A stretch of 64,000 nt of DNA from positions 16,718 to 80,717 of the forward strand of contig HF996057.1 in NCBI GenBank assembly GCA_000432515.1, in the 5' to 3' direction. Of the stretch, positions 45,358 through 52,862 are shown in pieces. The notes beneath the pieces were generated by a model. It ran no database searches. It was given only the letters and a program-made list of their open reading frames with translations, and was not told the origin of the DNA. Position 1 is the first letter of the stretch. Each line of letters opens with the position of its first letter. A program made the translations under genes and the position numbers. Origin of the DNA: Bacteroides sp. CAG:545. GTDB taxonomy: Bacteria; Bacteroidota; Bacteroidia; Bacteroidales; UBA932.

Positions 45358-46767
45358 CTAAATGTATTTCAATTCCATATATGTGGCGCCGACTTGAGCA
45401 CCGAAAACTCCTCCTATAAAGCCTACGAGGTCACCTTTCTGGAGTTTGCCCTCATCGCACAGGATCTTGATGGAGTCGGCTGCGAATTCCTCCTTGTCCC
45501 TTACCTTGTGGAATGGGTATGCCTTGATTCCGAACACGAGCGACAACTCTCTCATAGTGTAATCGTTATAACACATTGCATAAACCGGAACTTCAGGTCT
45601 GAATGTGGAGATATATCGTCCTACTCTTCCTGTATATGTATCGAAGACAAGAGCCTTGACAGGAAGCTCCTGGGTTGCCGCAACCAATGATCTTGCAAGT
45701 ACCACGGCGACCGGTTTCACTACCTTCCTCAAATCAAGGTCCAGGTTAACGTCGAGAGTCTGTTCGGTCTGCTGCGCTATCTTGGTCATTGTCTTGACGG
45801 CTTCTACCGGATATTCTCCGTATGCGCTCTCACCGCTCAGCATAATCGCATCAGCGCTCTGGAAAATGGCATTGGCCACGTCCGTCACCTCAGCTCTTGT
45901 CGGCCTCGGGTTCTCAATCATGCTCTGGAGCATCTGGGTGGCGATGATCACCGGTTTCTTCCTTGCCCGGCAGGCTTTGACTATATCCCTCTGTACCAAT
46001 GGAATACGCTCTGCAGGAATCTCCACTCCCAAGTCTCCGCGCGCGACCATTACGCCATAGCAGTATGTGAGAATGTCGTCGAGGTTGTCCACTCCCTGCT
46101 GGTTCTCTATCTTGGAAATTATCTTCAGATGGCTGTTCTCGGCATCCAGAATCTCCTGGATTTCCTGGAGGTCCTTGGCACTGCGAACGAAAGAATGTGC
46201 AATGAAGTCAATATTGGCCTTGATTGCCCAATGAATGAATTTCTTGTCCTTTTCCGTAACGGCAGGCAGATTTATATGGACATTCGGGACATTGACACTC
46301 TTGTGTCCTTTGATTACACCCTCGTTCATCACTTTGCATATAAGCTTGCCCTCTTCTTTGCCGATAACAGACAAATCCACGGAGCCGTCGTCAATCAGAA
46401 TGTCGGAACCTACAGGAACATCTTCGGCCATGTGCGGATATGTAGTGTAGAGTCTCCCCTTTCGGCATGCTTCCGCAGGATTGTCAATGATTTCTATGAT
46501 TTCATCCGTATGTGCTACGAACCCCACGGCATCTGCCATCTGGGTAAGTCTGACCTCAGGTCCTTTCGTGTCAATGAGTATGGCGATACGGTCTGATACT
46601 TTGCGTACATTGTCCACTACCATCTGTGCACCCTCAAGTGATGCATGTGCGGAGTTGATACGGACAACGTTCATTCCGTTCTCGTATAACTGCCTGATAA
46701 ATCCTTCATCACATCTGTTGTCTGCAATAGTGCAGATGATCTTTGTCTTTTTCTCAAACATTTCCAT
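45358..46767 (-). CDS. pyk: Pyruvate kinase
   Basis: Converts PEP and ADP to pyruvate and ATP. The product of about 469 residues has TKIICTIADNRCDEGFIRQL and VVRINSAHAS near the N-terminus, LIDTKGPEVR, GVMVARGDLGVEIPAERI and KPVIIATQMLQSMIENPRPT with RAEVTDVANA, covering the nucleotide and metal sites, and a C-terminal regulatory domain. The RINSAHAS strip differs from the textbook RLNFSHG. The start is ATG 46767 or 46761. In the PTS context, the PEP/pyruvate ratio links it to sugar uptake. Confidence 0.96.
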   Translation of the reverse strand: MEMFEKKTKIICTIADNRCDEGFIRQLYENGMNVVRINSAHASLEGAQMVVDNVRKVSDRIAILIDTKGPEVRLTQMADAVGFVAHTDEIIEIIDNPAEACRKGRLYTTYPHMAEDVPVGSDILIDDGSVDLSVIGKEEGKLICKVMNEGVIKGHKSVNVPNVHINLPAVTEKDKKFIHWAIKANIDFIAHSFVRSAKDLQEIQEILDAENSHLKIISKIENQQGVDNLDDILTYCYGVMVARGDLGVEIPAERIPLVQRDIVKACRARKKPVIIATQMLQSMIENPRPTRAEVTDVANAIFQSADAIMLSGESAYGEYPVEAVKTMTKIAQQTEQTLDVNLDLDLRKVVKPVAVVLARSLVAATQELPVKALVFDTYTGRVGRYISTFRPEVPVYAMCYNDYTMRELSLVFGIKAYPFHKVRDKEEFAADSIKILCDEGKLQKGDLVGFIGGVFGAQVGATYMELKYI

Positions 46768-46782
46768 ATTATTTTCCAAGTA

Positions 46783-46790
46783 CAAATGTA
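46783..46790 (-). promoter_or_regulatory. -7-like box (TACATTTG) upstream of pyk
   Basis: Minus-strand TAnnTTTG match only 16 nt from the nearest ATG; no good -33. Weak candidate. Confidence 0.35.
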
Positions 46791-46960
46791 GTAACTTTCA
46801 ACCGAAATTATGTTACAATCATGGTATAATTCCGATATTGTTCGTGAGGAAAAAAAAGATTCCTCTTTCCTTTTCGCCAGCCATTCATTATTTTTGCAAT
46901 TTCAGGGCCGTCAGAACAGGAAATGCTGCCTGATTTTGCCTCAAGAATGCTGAAAAATGC

Positions 46961-46980
46961 GTATAACAAAAATGTTATAC
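46961..46980. promoter_or_regulatory. Perfect inverted repeat GTATAAC-N6-GTTATAC
   Basis: Seven-bp arms around AAAAAT in the divergent gap between pyk and rarA, with a further half-site-like TGTTATAA at 46994-47001. The spacing fits binding by a dimeric regulator. The regulator and the controlled gene are unknown. Confidence 0.45.
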
Positions 46981-47038
46981 CGATTAACATGTTTGTTATA
47001 ATTATTGATTTACAAAGGTTTATATGTAATTTCGCGAT

Positions 47039-48349
47039 ATGGATACTGAAAAGATGAATCGACTGCTTCCTCCCCTTCCGGAAAGGATGAGACCGCGTAA
47101 TCTGGACGAATATGTAGGGCAAAAACACCTTGTAGGAGATGGTTGCGTGCTGCGGAATATGATAGCCGGCGGCAATTTGTCCTCATTCATATTGTGGGGA
47201 CCTCCGGGTGTGGGAAAAACATCATTGGCCCGGATTGTGGCCAACTCATTGGACCGGGAATTCTACACATTGTCCGCCGTCAGTTCCGGCGTCAAGGATG
47301 TGCGCGAAGTCATCGACAAGGCCAAGGCTGACAAGTCTTCGATGTTTGGTACAGGAAAAGGTGCTCCGATTCTTTTCATTGATGAGATTCACCGTTTCAA
47401 CAAGGCTCAGCAGGATGCTCTTCTGGGAGCAGTGGAGGACGGTACGGTAGTACTGATAGGCGCGACTACGGAAAATCCGTCTTTCGAGGTCATCAATCCT
47501 CTGCTTTCGAGGTGTCAGGTGCTGGTGCTCAAGTCATTGGAAAAGGATGACCTTCAGCATCTGCTCGACAGGGCGCTGACTGAAGACGAGATTCTAAAGC
47601 ATAAGGATATCAAGGTCAATGAAGCTGAGGCGCTTTTCCGCTATTCCGGCGGTGACGCGCGTAAGTTGTTGAATCTGTTGGAGATAGTGGTGGACTCGTT
47701 TGCTGGTGTCGAGCATATCGTAATTGACAACAAGACTGTGGAGTCCTGTCTTCAGACCAATGCATCACGTTATGACAAGGGCGGCGATATGCATTATGAC
47801 ATAATTTCCGCGTTTATAAAAAGCATCAGAGGTTCGGATCCGAATGCTGCCATATATTATCTGGCGAGGATGCTTGACGGTGGCGAAGACCCGAAATTCA
47901 TCGCAAGGCGCCTGTGCATCTCTGCTTCTGAGGATATCGGACTGGCGAATCCCAATGCTCTTCTTCTGGCCAATGCCTGTTTCCAGACTGTGTCTTCTAT
48001 AGGTATGCCTGAAGGCAGAATCCCATTGGCGGAGACGACTATATATCTGGCTTCTTCTCCTAAGAGCAACTCAGCGTATCTTGCCATAAACGAGGCTATG
48101 CAGGTGGCGTCGCAGACTCAAGCTGAAAGTGTGCCGATGCCGCTTCGGAATGCCCCGACCAAACTTATGGAAGAGCTTGGCTATAACGACGGCTACAAGT
48201 ATTCTCACGATTTTCCGGGTCACTTTGTGGATCAGGAATATATGCCAGAAGGCCTGAAGGGCAAGGTCTTCTACCAGCCGGCCGAAAACCGCCACGAAGA
48301 CGTCCTCGCCGCCTACCTCAAATCCTGCTGGCCCAAGTACTACAAATAG
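47039..48349 (+). CDS. rarA: Replication-associated recombination protein A (RarA/MgsA) ATPase
   Basis: AAA+ clamp-loader-like ATPase acting at stalled replication forks. The 436-residue product has RPRNLDEYVGQKHLVG, Walker A WGPPGVGKTSLARI, Walker B ILFIDEIHRFNKAQQDALL and sensor-1 IGATTENPSF. The C-terminal tetramerisation region includes DPNAAIYYLARMLDGGEDP, ARRLCISASEDIGLANP and the final PAENRHE. The length is normal. A strong terminator lies 54 nt downstream. Confidence 0.96.
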   Translation: MDTEKMNRLLPPLPERMRPRNLDEYVGQKHLVGDGCVLRNMIAGGNLSSFILWGPPGVGKTSLARIVANSLDREFYTLSAVSSGVKDVREVIDKAKADKSSMFGTGKGAPILFIDEIHRFNKAQQDALLGAVEDGTVVLIGATTENPSFEVINPLLSRCQVLVLKSLEKDDLQHLLDRALTEDEILKHKDIKVNEAEALFRYSGGDARKLLNLLEIVVDSFAGVEHIVIDNKTVESCLQTNASRYDKGGDMHYDIISAFIKSIRGSDPNAAIYYLARMLDGGEDPKFIARRLCISASEDIGLANPNALLLANACFQTVSSIGMPEGRIPLAETTIYLASSPKSNSAYLAINEAMQVASQTQAESVPMPLRNAPTKLMEELGYNDGYKYSHDFPGHFVDQEYMPEGLKGKVFYQPAENRHEDVLAAYLKSCWPKYYK

Positions 48350-48402
48350 AGTGTGGTCTTGCGCAACCTGTAAGTCGCTGTGTGATAACTGTTTAACTAT
48401 TT

Positions 48403-48433
48403 TCAGAGTTAGTATTTTCCTAACTCTGATTTT
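48403..48433 (+). terminator. Rho-independent terminator after rarA
   Basis: TCAGAGTTAG (48403-48412) and CTAACTCTGA (48420-48429) form a perfect 10-bp stem with a 7-nt loop, followed by TTTT. Confidence 0.8.
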
Positions 48434-48589
48434 GATTAAATAATTGATAATCTGTAACTTACGCGCTGCGCCTCGTGCCGCCGAACTCCAAGTGTGTACG
48501 GCAACAAGAAGCCCCTGTGAGGACCAGGCCCTCCCACTATCAAAAAAAGGGTAACCTGGCTTTTAGAGATCTCGACAATTCATTGATAA
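48434..48589. other. Non-coding segment between the rarA terminator and the truncated ORF
   Basis: No gene seen. It contains GGGTAACCTGGCTTTT at 48549-48564, a 16-mer also found at the right end of each B repeat further on, so this stretch carries a fragment of the same repeat family. Confidence 0.5.
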
Positions 48590-48766
48590 TCAACAATGTC
48601 CACAGAATACCGACATGCAGGTTGTCCGATAATTGACGCGTGAGTCCTTGCAGAACGACTGCATCGTCAGTGTCGGAACCGAACTTGACATCTGGTTGTA
48701 TCGCACCCATGTCAGCTCGTACAACCTTGCTGCAAATGCCGGAATCGCTGTTTCTTTTGCTCCCAT
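48590..48766 (-). pseudogene. Truncated 58-codon ORF, possible mobile-element accessory fragment
   Basis: On the minus strand an ATG at 48766 opens MGAKETAIPAFAARLYELTW, then MQSFCKDSRVNYRTTCM, and stops at 48590. The IPAFAARLYELTWVRYNQ and FC-x5-NYR pattern looks like the N-terminus of small helical proteins that accompany IS66-type transposases in Bacteroidales, but this recognition is tentative. The reading changes character where it enters the 14-mer AACCTGCATGTCGG (minus strand, 48623-48610), which is also inside the B repeats, suggesting the gene was cut at a repeat. Confidence 0.35.
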
Positions 48767-48840
48767 GTTAATCTATTCTTGACATTTCCATGGGCAAAAG
48801 TACGGAACCGCTAAAAACGCTTCAATACGTAACCGCGAAG

Positions 48841-48984
48841 ACGCTTACGAGAATCTGTCCTGAATATGTATAACCGGCAACAATGGCTTCGTTGAGTCAG
48901 CATGGATGTTTAGTTTTTTGCAGTGCGATGTGTATTGGATGACAGGTCCTCCTTTCTTGTGTGAGTCCGCATCGATAGATAAAG
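48841..48984. repeat. Long repeat A, copy 1
   Basis: Begins ACGCTTACGA and ends ATCGATAGATAAAG. It is about 90 percent identical by eye to copy 2 at 48989-49130. Preceded by CGTAACCGCG (48828-48837), the sequence that ends the C repeats. Confidence 0.85.
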
Positions 48985-48988
48985 CGAG

Positions 48989-49130
48989 ACGCTTACGAAA
49001 ATCTGACCTGAATATGTGTAACCGCAACAATGGCTTCGTTGAGTCAGCATAGATGTTTAGTTTTTTCGGTGCGATGTGTACTGGATGACAGGTCCTCCTT
49101 TCTTGTGTGAGTCCGCATCGATAGATAAAG
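48989..49130. repeat. Long repeat A, copy 2
   Basis: Direct copy of repeat A with small indels. It runs straight into B copy 1, sharing the TAGATAAAG junction. Confidence 0.85.
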
Positions 49131-49315
49131 CCACTTCTCTCTGGCGATTGCTAATAGAGGTGGCTGATGGGTGATTTGGGAAGGATAGCTTCGTGCGTTT
49201 TCGAACAACCTGCATGTCGGGATTTGGCACATATTGCTGACTGTCAATGAGATAGAATAAATATACAAATGCAGGTTATGTGAAAAAGCGGGTAACCTGG
49301 CTTTTGCTTTATTAG
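49122..49315. repeat. Long repeat B, copy 1 (194 bp)
   Basis: From TAGATAAAGCC to GCTTTATTAG. The ends are loosely inverted (CTA-ATAAAGC), and inside are inverted arms AACCTGCAT (49207-49215) and ATGCAGGTT (49269-49277). It reads identical to copy 2 throughout. Confidence 0.9.
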
Positions 49316-49415
49316 CTAACCAGCTATGAATCAACACTTTCGCTGGCTGCGTGAATTTCAGGTTATTCGGTTTTTCCAAATAACAATAGTCCGGTCAAGA
49401 CGTAATCGCGGAGAC
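49316..49415. repeat. Long repeat C, copy 1 (about 100 bp)
   Basis: Follows B copy 1. It contains TTTCAGGTTATTCGGTTTTT and ends in GTCCGGTCAAGACGTAATCG. It matches C copy 2 at 49857-49960 with scattered substitutions. Confidence 0.8.
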
Positions 49416-49609
49416 TAGATAAAGCCACTTCTCTCTGGCGATTGCTAATAGAGGTGGCTGATGGGTGATTTGGGAAGGATAGCTTCGTGCGTTTTCGAAC
49501 AACCTGCATGTCGGGATTTGGCACATATTGCTGACTGTCAATGAGATAGAATAAATATACAAATGCAGGTTATGTGAAAAAGCGGGTAACCTGGCTTTTG
49601 CTTTATTAG
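49416..49609. repeat. Long repeat B, copy 2 (194 bp)
   Basis: Lies exactly 294 bp after copy 1 and reads identical to it, which points to a recent duplication. Inverted arms at 49501-49509 and 49563-49571. Confidence 0.9.
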
Positions 49610-49610
49610 C

Positions 49611-49672
49611 GTGCGATGAGTACTGGATGACAGGTCCTCCTTTCATGTGAGAGTTCGGATCGATAGATAAAG
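49611..49672. repeat. Partial repeat A, copy 3 (right 62 bp)
   Basis: Corresponds to the right end of repeat A, from GTGCGATG to GATAAAG, with several changes. Confidence 0.75.
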
Positions 49673-49856
49673 CCACTGCTCTCTGGCGATTGCTAATAGC
49701 AGGTGGCTGATGGGTGATTTGGGAAGGATAGCTTCATGTGTTTTCGAACAACCTGCATGTCGGGATTTGGTGCATATTGCTGAATGTCAATGAGATAGAA
49801 TAAATATCCAAATGCAGGTTATGTGAAAAAGCGGGTAACCTGGCTTTTGCTTTATT
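49664..49856. repeat. Long repeat B, copy 3 (diverged)
   Basis: Same unit as copies 1 and 2 with about six substitutions and one inserted base. The inverted arms (49750-49758 and 49812-49820) are unchanged while other positions drifted. Confidence 0.85.
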
Positions 49857-49960
49857 GTTTAACGTGTTGTGAATCAATGCTTTCGCCGGTTGTGTAAATT
49901 TCAGGTTGTTCGGTTTTTCCAAATAATAATAGTCCGGTCAAGACGTAACCGCGTATACGC
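49857..49960. repeat. Long repeat C, copy 2
   Basis: Diverged copy of C following B copy 3, ending GTCCGGTCAAGACGTAACCG. It is followed by ACGCTTACG at about 49957-49966, the start of an A unit that then breaks off. Confidence 0.8.
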
Positions 49961-49966
49961 TTACGC

Positions 49967-50106
49967 AAACTTTTATGGGAGCTAAATGCTTATCGGGCGA
50001 TACGGAGCGCCGAACAGCGGCATAGCCCGCGGCGAATTGCGAAACTCCCTGAGCTGAGCGTGCTCTTGCCGCAGTTCGGGACAATATCAATGAAGGACGA
50101 CGGGGG
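49967..50106. other. Non-coding segment right of the repeat mosaic
   Basis: No gene with coding character and no copy of the long repeats is seen. Composition is GC-richer than the mosaic to its left. Confidence 0.45.
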
Positions 50107-50271
50107 GCAAAAGGCGGGTTTTTGCACACAAGATTTCAGTCACGGGGGGGGCAAGAAGGCCTGATTTGCCCCCGTGACAGTTCAAAAACAGCCTGACTGT
50201 GTGCAGAAAGGCCGTATTTGCTCACGTGAATCTAATAACGTAGGCAAAAGAGTCGATTTTGCCCCCGTGGC
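50107..50271. repeat. Four degenerate G/C-rich short repeats
   Basis: Related 24-28 bp units begin at 50107, 50151, 50203 and 50244, each reading like GCAAAAGGC-GATTTTGC followed by CCCCGTGA or a variant. An inverted repeat GTCACGGGGG (50139-50148)/CCCCCGTGAC (50169-50178) overlaps the second. No gene is present. Confidence 0.6.
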
Positions 50272-50446
50272 ATCAACAAATACGTGAAGGACGAAAAGGC
50301 CGCGCACATCGTCAGGGTCTGGCCCAGCGGCATAACATAGCAAAGAAGTTCGACCGAAGGATTAACAGGGCATCATCAGATGCCGGGCCGGAGTTGGCGG
50401 GCAGGGCTGCCATTGCGGCGATGGAAAGCCCGCAGGCCCTGATGTG
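50272..50446. other. Non-coding segment upstream of the 50447 hairpin
   Basis: GC-rich. A plus-strand open frame crosses it and an antisense frame opposes it; neither resembles a protein I know. It may be eroded coding sequence. Confidence 0.4.
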
Positions 50447-50463
50447 CCCCCTTGAAAAGGGGG
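50447..50463 (-). terminator. Hairpin CCCCCTT-GAA-AAGGGGG after the BamA/TamA-like gene
   Basis: A 7-bp GC-rich stem 10 nt past the minus-strand stop at 50473. No T-tract follows, so it may be a terminator or a dispersed palindromic element; the sequence type is common as a repeat in Bacteroidota. Confidence 0.4.
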
Positions 50464-50472
50464 TTAGGGGGA

Positions 50473-52683
50473 TTAGAAAGGATATCCGACGCCGAAATGC
50501 ACTGCGCAACCATCCTTTTTGAACCAGCCGTCAGGTCCGACCCATCTCCGGCCCTCACTCCTGGTCGGATCGTGGATGACCATACCCATATCCAGACGTA
50601 CAAGGATGAAATTCAGGTCTAGACGCAGTCCCAGGCCCCAGTCGAGAGCGATGCCATGAACGAAATTGTATCCGTTCAGCTTGCCCAGATCGTACTTTCC
50701 GAGACCATTGTCAGTAAGATTCCATACGTTTCCGGCATCAGCGAAAACAGCACCGTTGAACTTCCAGAACAGCCCGAAGCGATACTCGGCATTGACCTCA
50801 ATCTTGAAATCACCGGTCTGGTTCGGAATGATGAAGAGCGTGTCCTTAGGCGAGGTACCAGGGCCGACCGAACGTGCCTGCCAACCTCTCAGGCTGCTTG
50901 CACCGCCGCTGTAGAACTGCTGCTCGAAAGGCATTGACACGGAGTTCCCGTAAGCCACTCCGCATCCTATCAGCACCCTTGTCGCGAATGCCTGCCTGTC
51001 ATTCTTGCCGAACACCCAGGTCTTGCCGGCAGAGATCTCCCCTCTTACATATTGAGAATAACTTGCTCCCCAGATCTGGCGCTCTTTTGTCGCTGAATTC
51101 TTGTGCATCAATGGATTGAACAATGACAGGACATTACCGGCTTCATTAGCCTGGAACTTGAAGTAATGATAAGAACGCTTAGGATTCACGTCCGTGCTGG
51201 TGGTGTAGTAAAGAGTTCCTCCGGCACCGAAGTCGAAGTGGTCAGTGAATGCGCTCTTTACGGACGAATTCAGAAGGACGCTCTGGTAAAAGTCAGGATT
51301 GATACTGAACATGCGGACGATGTTCAGCTGAGTCGGGTAAAACTGGAAATACAGTTTCTTGTATGAACCGGTATATCCGAATGAATAGGAAATGATGTTT
51401 CTCTTGTATTCCGGCCTGTCCTGATAGTTATAGGAAGCCTTGAGCTCTGTGGAAGGTATGGCCTTCTTGAACCTCGTTATCGGTACTAACACGAAGCGTG
51501 GGAACTTGATTCCTGCCGAAATGCCGAACTCTGTCGCTCTTGTACTGCTGTTAGGCTTGAACTGGAAATTTCCGGTAAAATTCAGGTTCAGCACTTCCCC
51601 GCCCCTGAACAAGTTCTTGTGGTAGAATGACAGACCGGGGGAAATGCCCAACAGTCCGCTCGAATTCGATGATGCCTCGATATTGAATTTGAAGCCCTGA
51701 AGCTTTGATACAGAAAGAGATATGTCGGCATTGACCTTATTAGTGTCCACCTGCTGGACATCGATGTTCACCCCGTTGATTATGCTCAATGAGGAGAGCC
51801 TGCTGTAGGTGGTGTTGGTCGCAGTCTCACTGTAGAGATCGCCGGGCCGGATGGTGTTCAAGCCGCGAAGCGTCTTCTCCTTGATACGGAAATTCTCCGG
51901 GTGGGAAATCACTACATTGTCGAAATGGAACTGCCTGAAAGGCAATGCGTTGTCGGGACTCTCGTTTCTCGTGTATTCATTTATGGTATAGTCCAGGATG
52001 GCATATCCGGGGATGCTGAGCGTATCCGCCTGGAAGAAGTAGTTGTTTTTGGACAATGTGAAATATCCCTTGTTCCTCATGAACGCAGCTGACCTCTGGG
52101 TCTCCGCTTCCATTACGGATTCTGAAAGGAAATCCTGCGTCTTTACCATCACTCCGGATGTGTCGGAAAAGAAGGTGTTGCGGAATACATCATTTGACGG
52201 GAGGTTATAATGTATCTCCTTGATAGTAAAGCGTTTGCCGAGAGTTATATTATAATTTACTTTAACTATTTTACGCTTGACGGACACCTCTGCTTCTACC
52301 TTTGAACCATAGTATCCGATGTATTCAAGATGCCGTTCAATATTCTCCACCGACGCATCAACCTTGTCCGACTCATATACGACTGGAGCCGTTCCGACTT
52401 TCCTGAAGAGCCTCGGAAAGAATCTGTCGCTCTTCCCTCCCCAATTATATACATTCAGAAAGGGGTTCCAGCCGAAGATCAGTTTGGAGTTGGGCTTCTG
52501 CTTGATGTACGGCTCCAGAGAACCGGGATTGAACCGGCTGTCGTTCTCGACTTTCACAGTGTTCTTTGCAAGCCGGTACTCCCCGTCCTGCAAAACACGC
52601 GTCGTGCTGCAGGAAAATGACAATAACAAGACAGTCGCTGTCGATGCGGCAGTGAAAAATTTCTTTATTCTTGTCAATGTCAT
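50473..52683 (-). CDS. BamA/TamA family outer-membrane protein (surface antigen D15 domain)
   Basis: The 736-residue protein has a signal sequence with a possible lipid-attachment Cys (LLLSFSCSTTRVLQ). POTRA-like domains follow (residues about 30-330, e.g. KRFTIKEIHYNLPS), then a 16-strand barrel with SGGASSLRGWQARSVGPG, the conserved VRGW-type loop, and a terminal FGVGYPF. Family members insert barrel proteins or translocate surface substrates. The lipobox start and CSTTR-V-DGEYRL opening are typical of the Bacteroidota TamL-like group. ATG 52683 is chosen; the upstream frame lies across the promoter. Confidence 0.88.
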   Translation of the reverse strand: MTLTRIKKFFTAASTATVLLLSFSCSTTRVLQDGEYRLAKNTVKVENDSRFNPGSLEPYIKQKPNSKLIFGWNPFLNVYNWGGKSDRFFPRLFRKVGTAPVVYESDKVDASVENIERHLEYIGYYGSKVEAEVSVKRKIVKVNYNITLGKRFTIKEIHYNLPSNDVFRNTFFSDTSGVMVKTQDFLSESVMEAETQRSAAFMRNKGYFTLSKNNYFFQADTLSIPGYAILDYTINEYTRNESPDNALPFRQFHFDNVVISHPENFRIKEKTLRGLNTIRPGDLYSETATNTTYSRLSSLSIINGVNIDVQQVDTNKVNADISLSVSKLQGFKFNIEASSNSSGLLGISPGLSFYHKNLFRGGEVLNLNFTGNFQFKPNSSTRATEFGISAGIKFPRFVLVPITRFKKAIPSTELKASYNYQDRPEYKRNIISYSFGYTGSYKKLYFQFYPTQLNIVRMFSINPDFYQSVLLNSSVKSAFTDHFDFGAGGTLYYTTSTDVNPKRSYHYFKFQANEAGNVLSLFNPLMHKNSATKERQIWGASYSQYVRGEISAGKTWVFGKNDRQAFATRVLIGCGVAYGNSVSMPFEQQFYSGGASSLRGWQARSVGPGTSPKDTLFIIPNQTGDFKIEVNAEYRFGLFWKFNGAVFADAGNVWNLTDNGLGKYDLGKLNGYNFVHGIALDWGLGLRLDLNFILVRLDMGMVIHDPTRSEGRRWVGPDGWFKKDGCAVHFGVGYPF

Positions 52684-52706
52684 TTTCAAATTTGTCTTAT
52701 TTGTTA

Positions 52707-52714
52707 CAAAATTA
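52707..52714 (-). promoter_or_regulatory. -7 promoter box (TAATTTTG) for the BamA/TamA-like gene
   Basis: Minus-strand TAnnTTTG match 23 nt before the ATG. Confidence 0.5.
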
Positions 52715-52758
52715 ACGTATTTTAGCAGAAATTCACTCCAAAATTTAAACTGAAAGGT

Positions 52759-52766
52759 TATATTTG
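52759..52766 (+). promoter_or_regulatory. -7 promoter box (TATATTTG) for the arginine decarboxylase gene
   Basis: TAnnTTTG followed by C, with a leader of about 90 nt before the ATG at 52863. No clear -33. Confidence 0.5.
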
Positions 52767-52862
52767 CAACCGATTTCGGTAAAATGGCCGGAATCTTGTT
52801 TTTTATGTGTAACAATAGAATCTGTTTTTCAGGTTCGTTCCCTTTTTTCTAAGGTTTAAAGG

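Noticed and set aside
49044..49922. Three similar minus-strand ORFs (49044-49379, 49395-49676, 49734-49922) that look like a repeated protein
   Set aside because: They are translations of the B and A DNA repeats; their ends differ with the flanking units, and the third B copy changes residues and length without keeping any protein pattern.
48841..49960. Possible CRISPR array
   Set aside because: Units are 100-194 bp, directly abutting or overlapping, with no short unique spacers and no cas genes nearby.
50259..50522. Plus-strand 87-codon ORF before the BamA/TamA-like gene
   Set aside because: Its end overlaps the conserved barrel terminus on the other strand, and the composition is low-complexity Arg/Gly/Ala with no family likeness.
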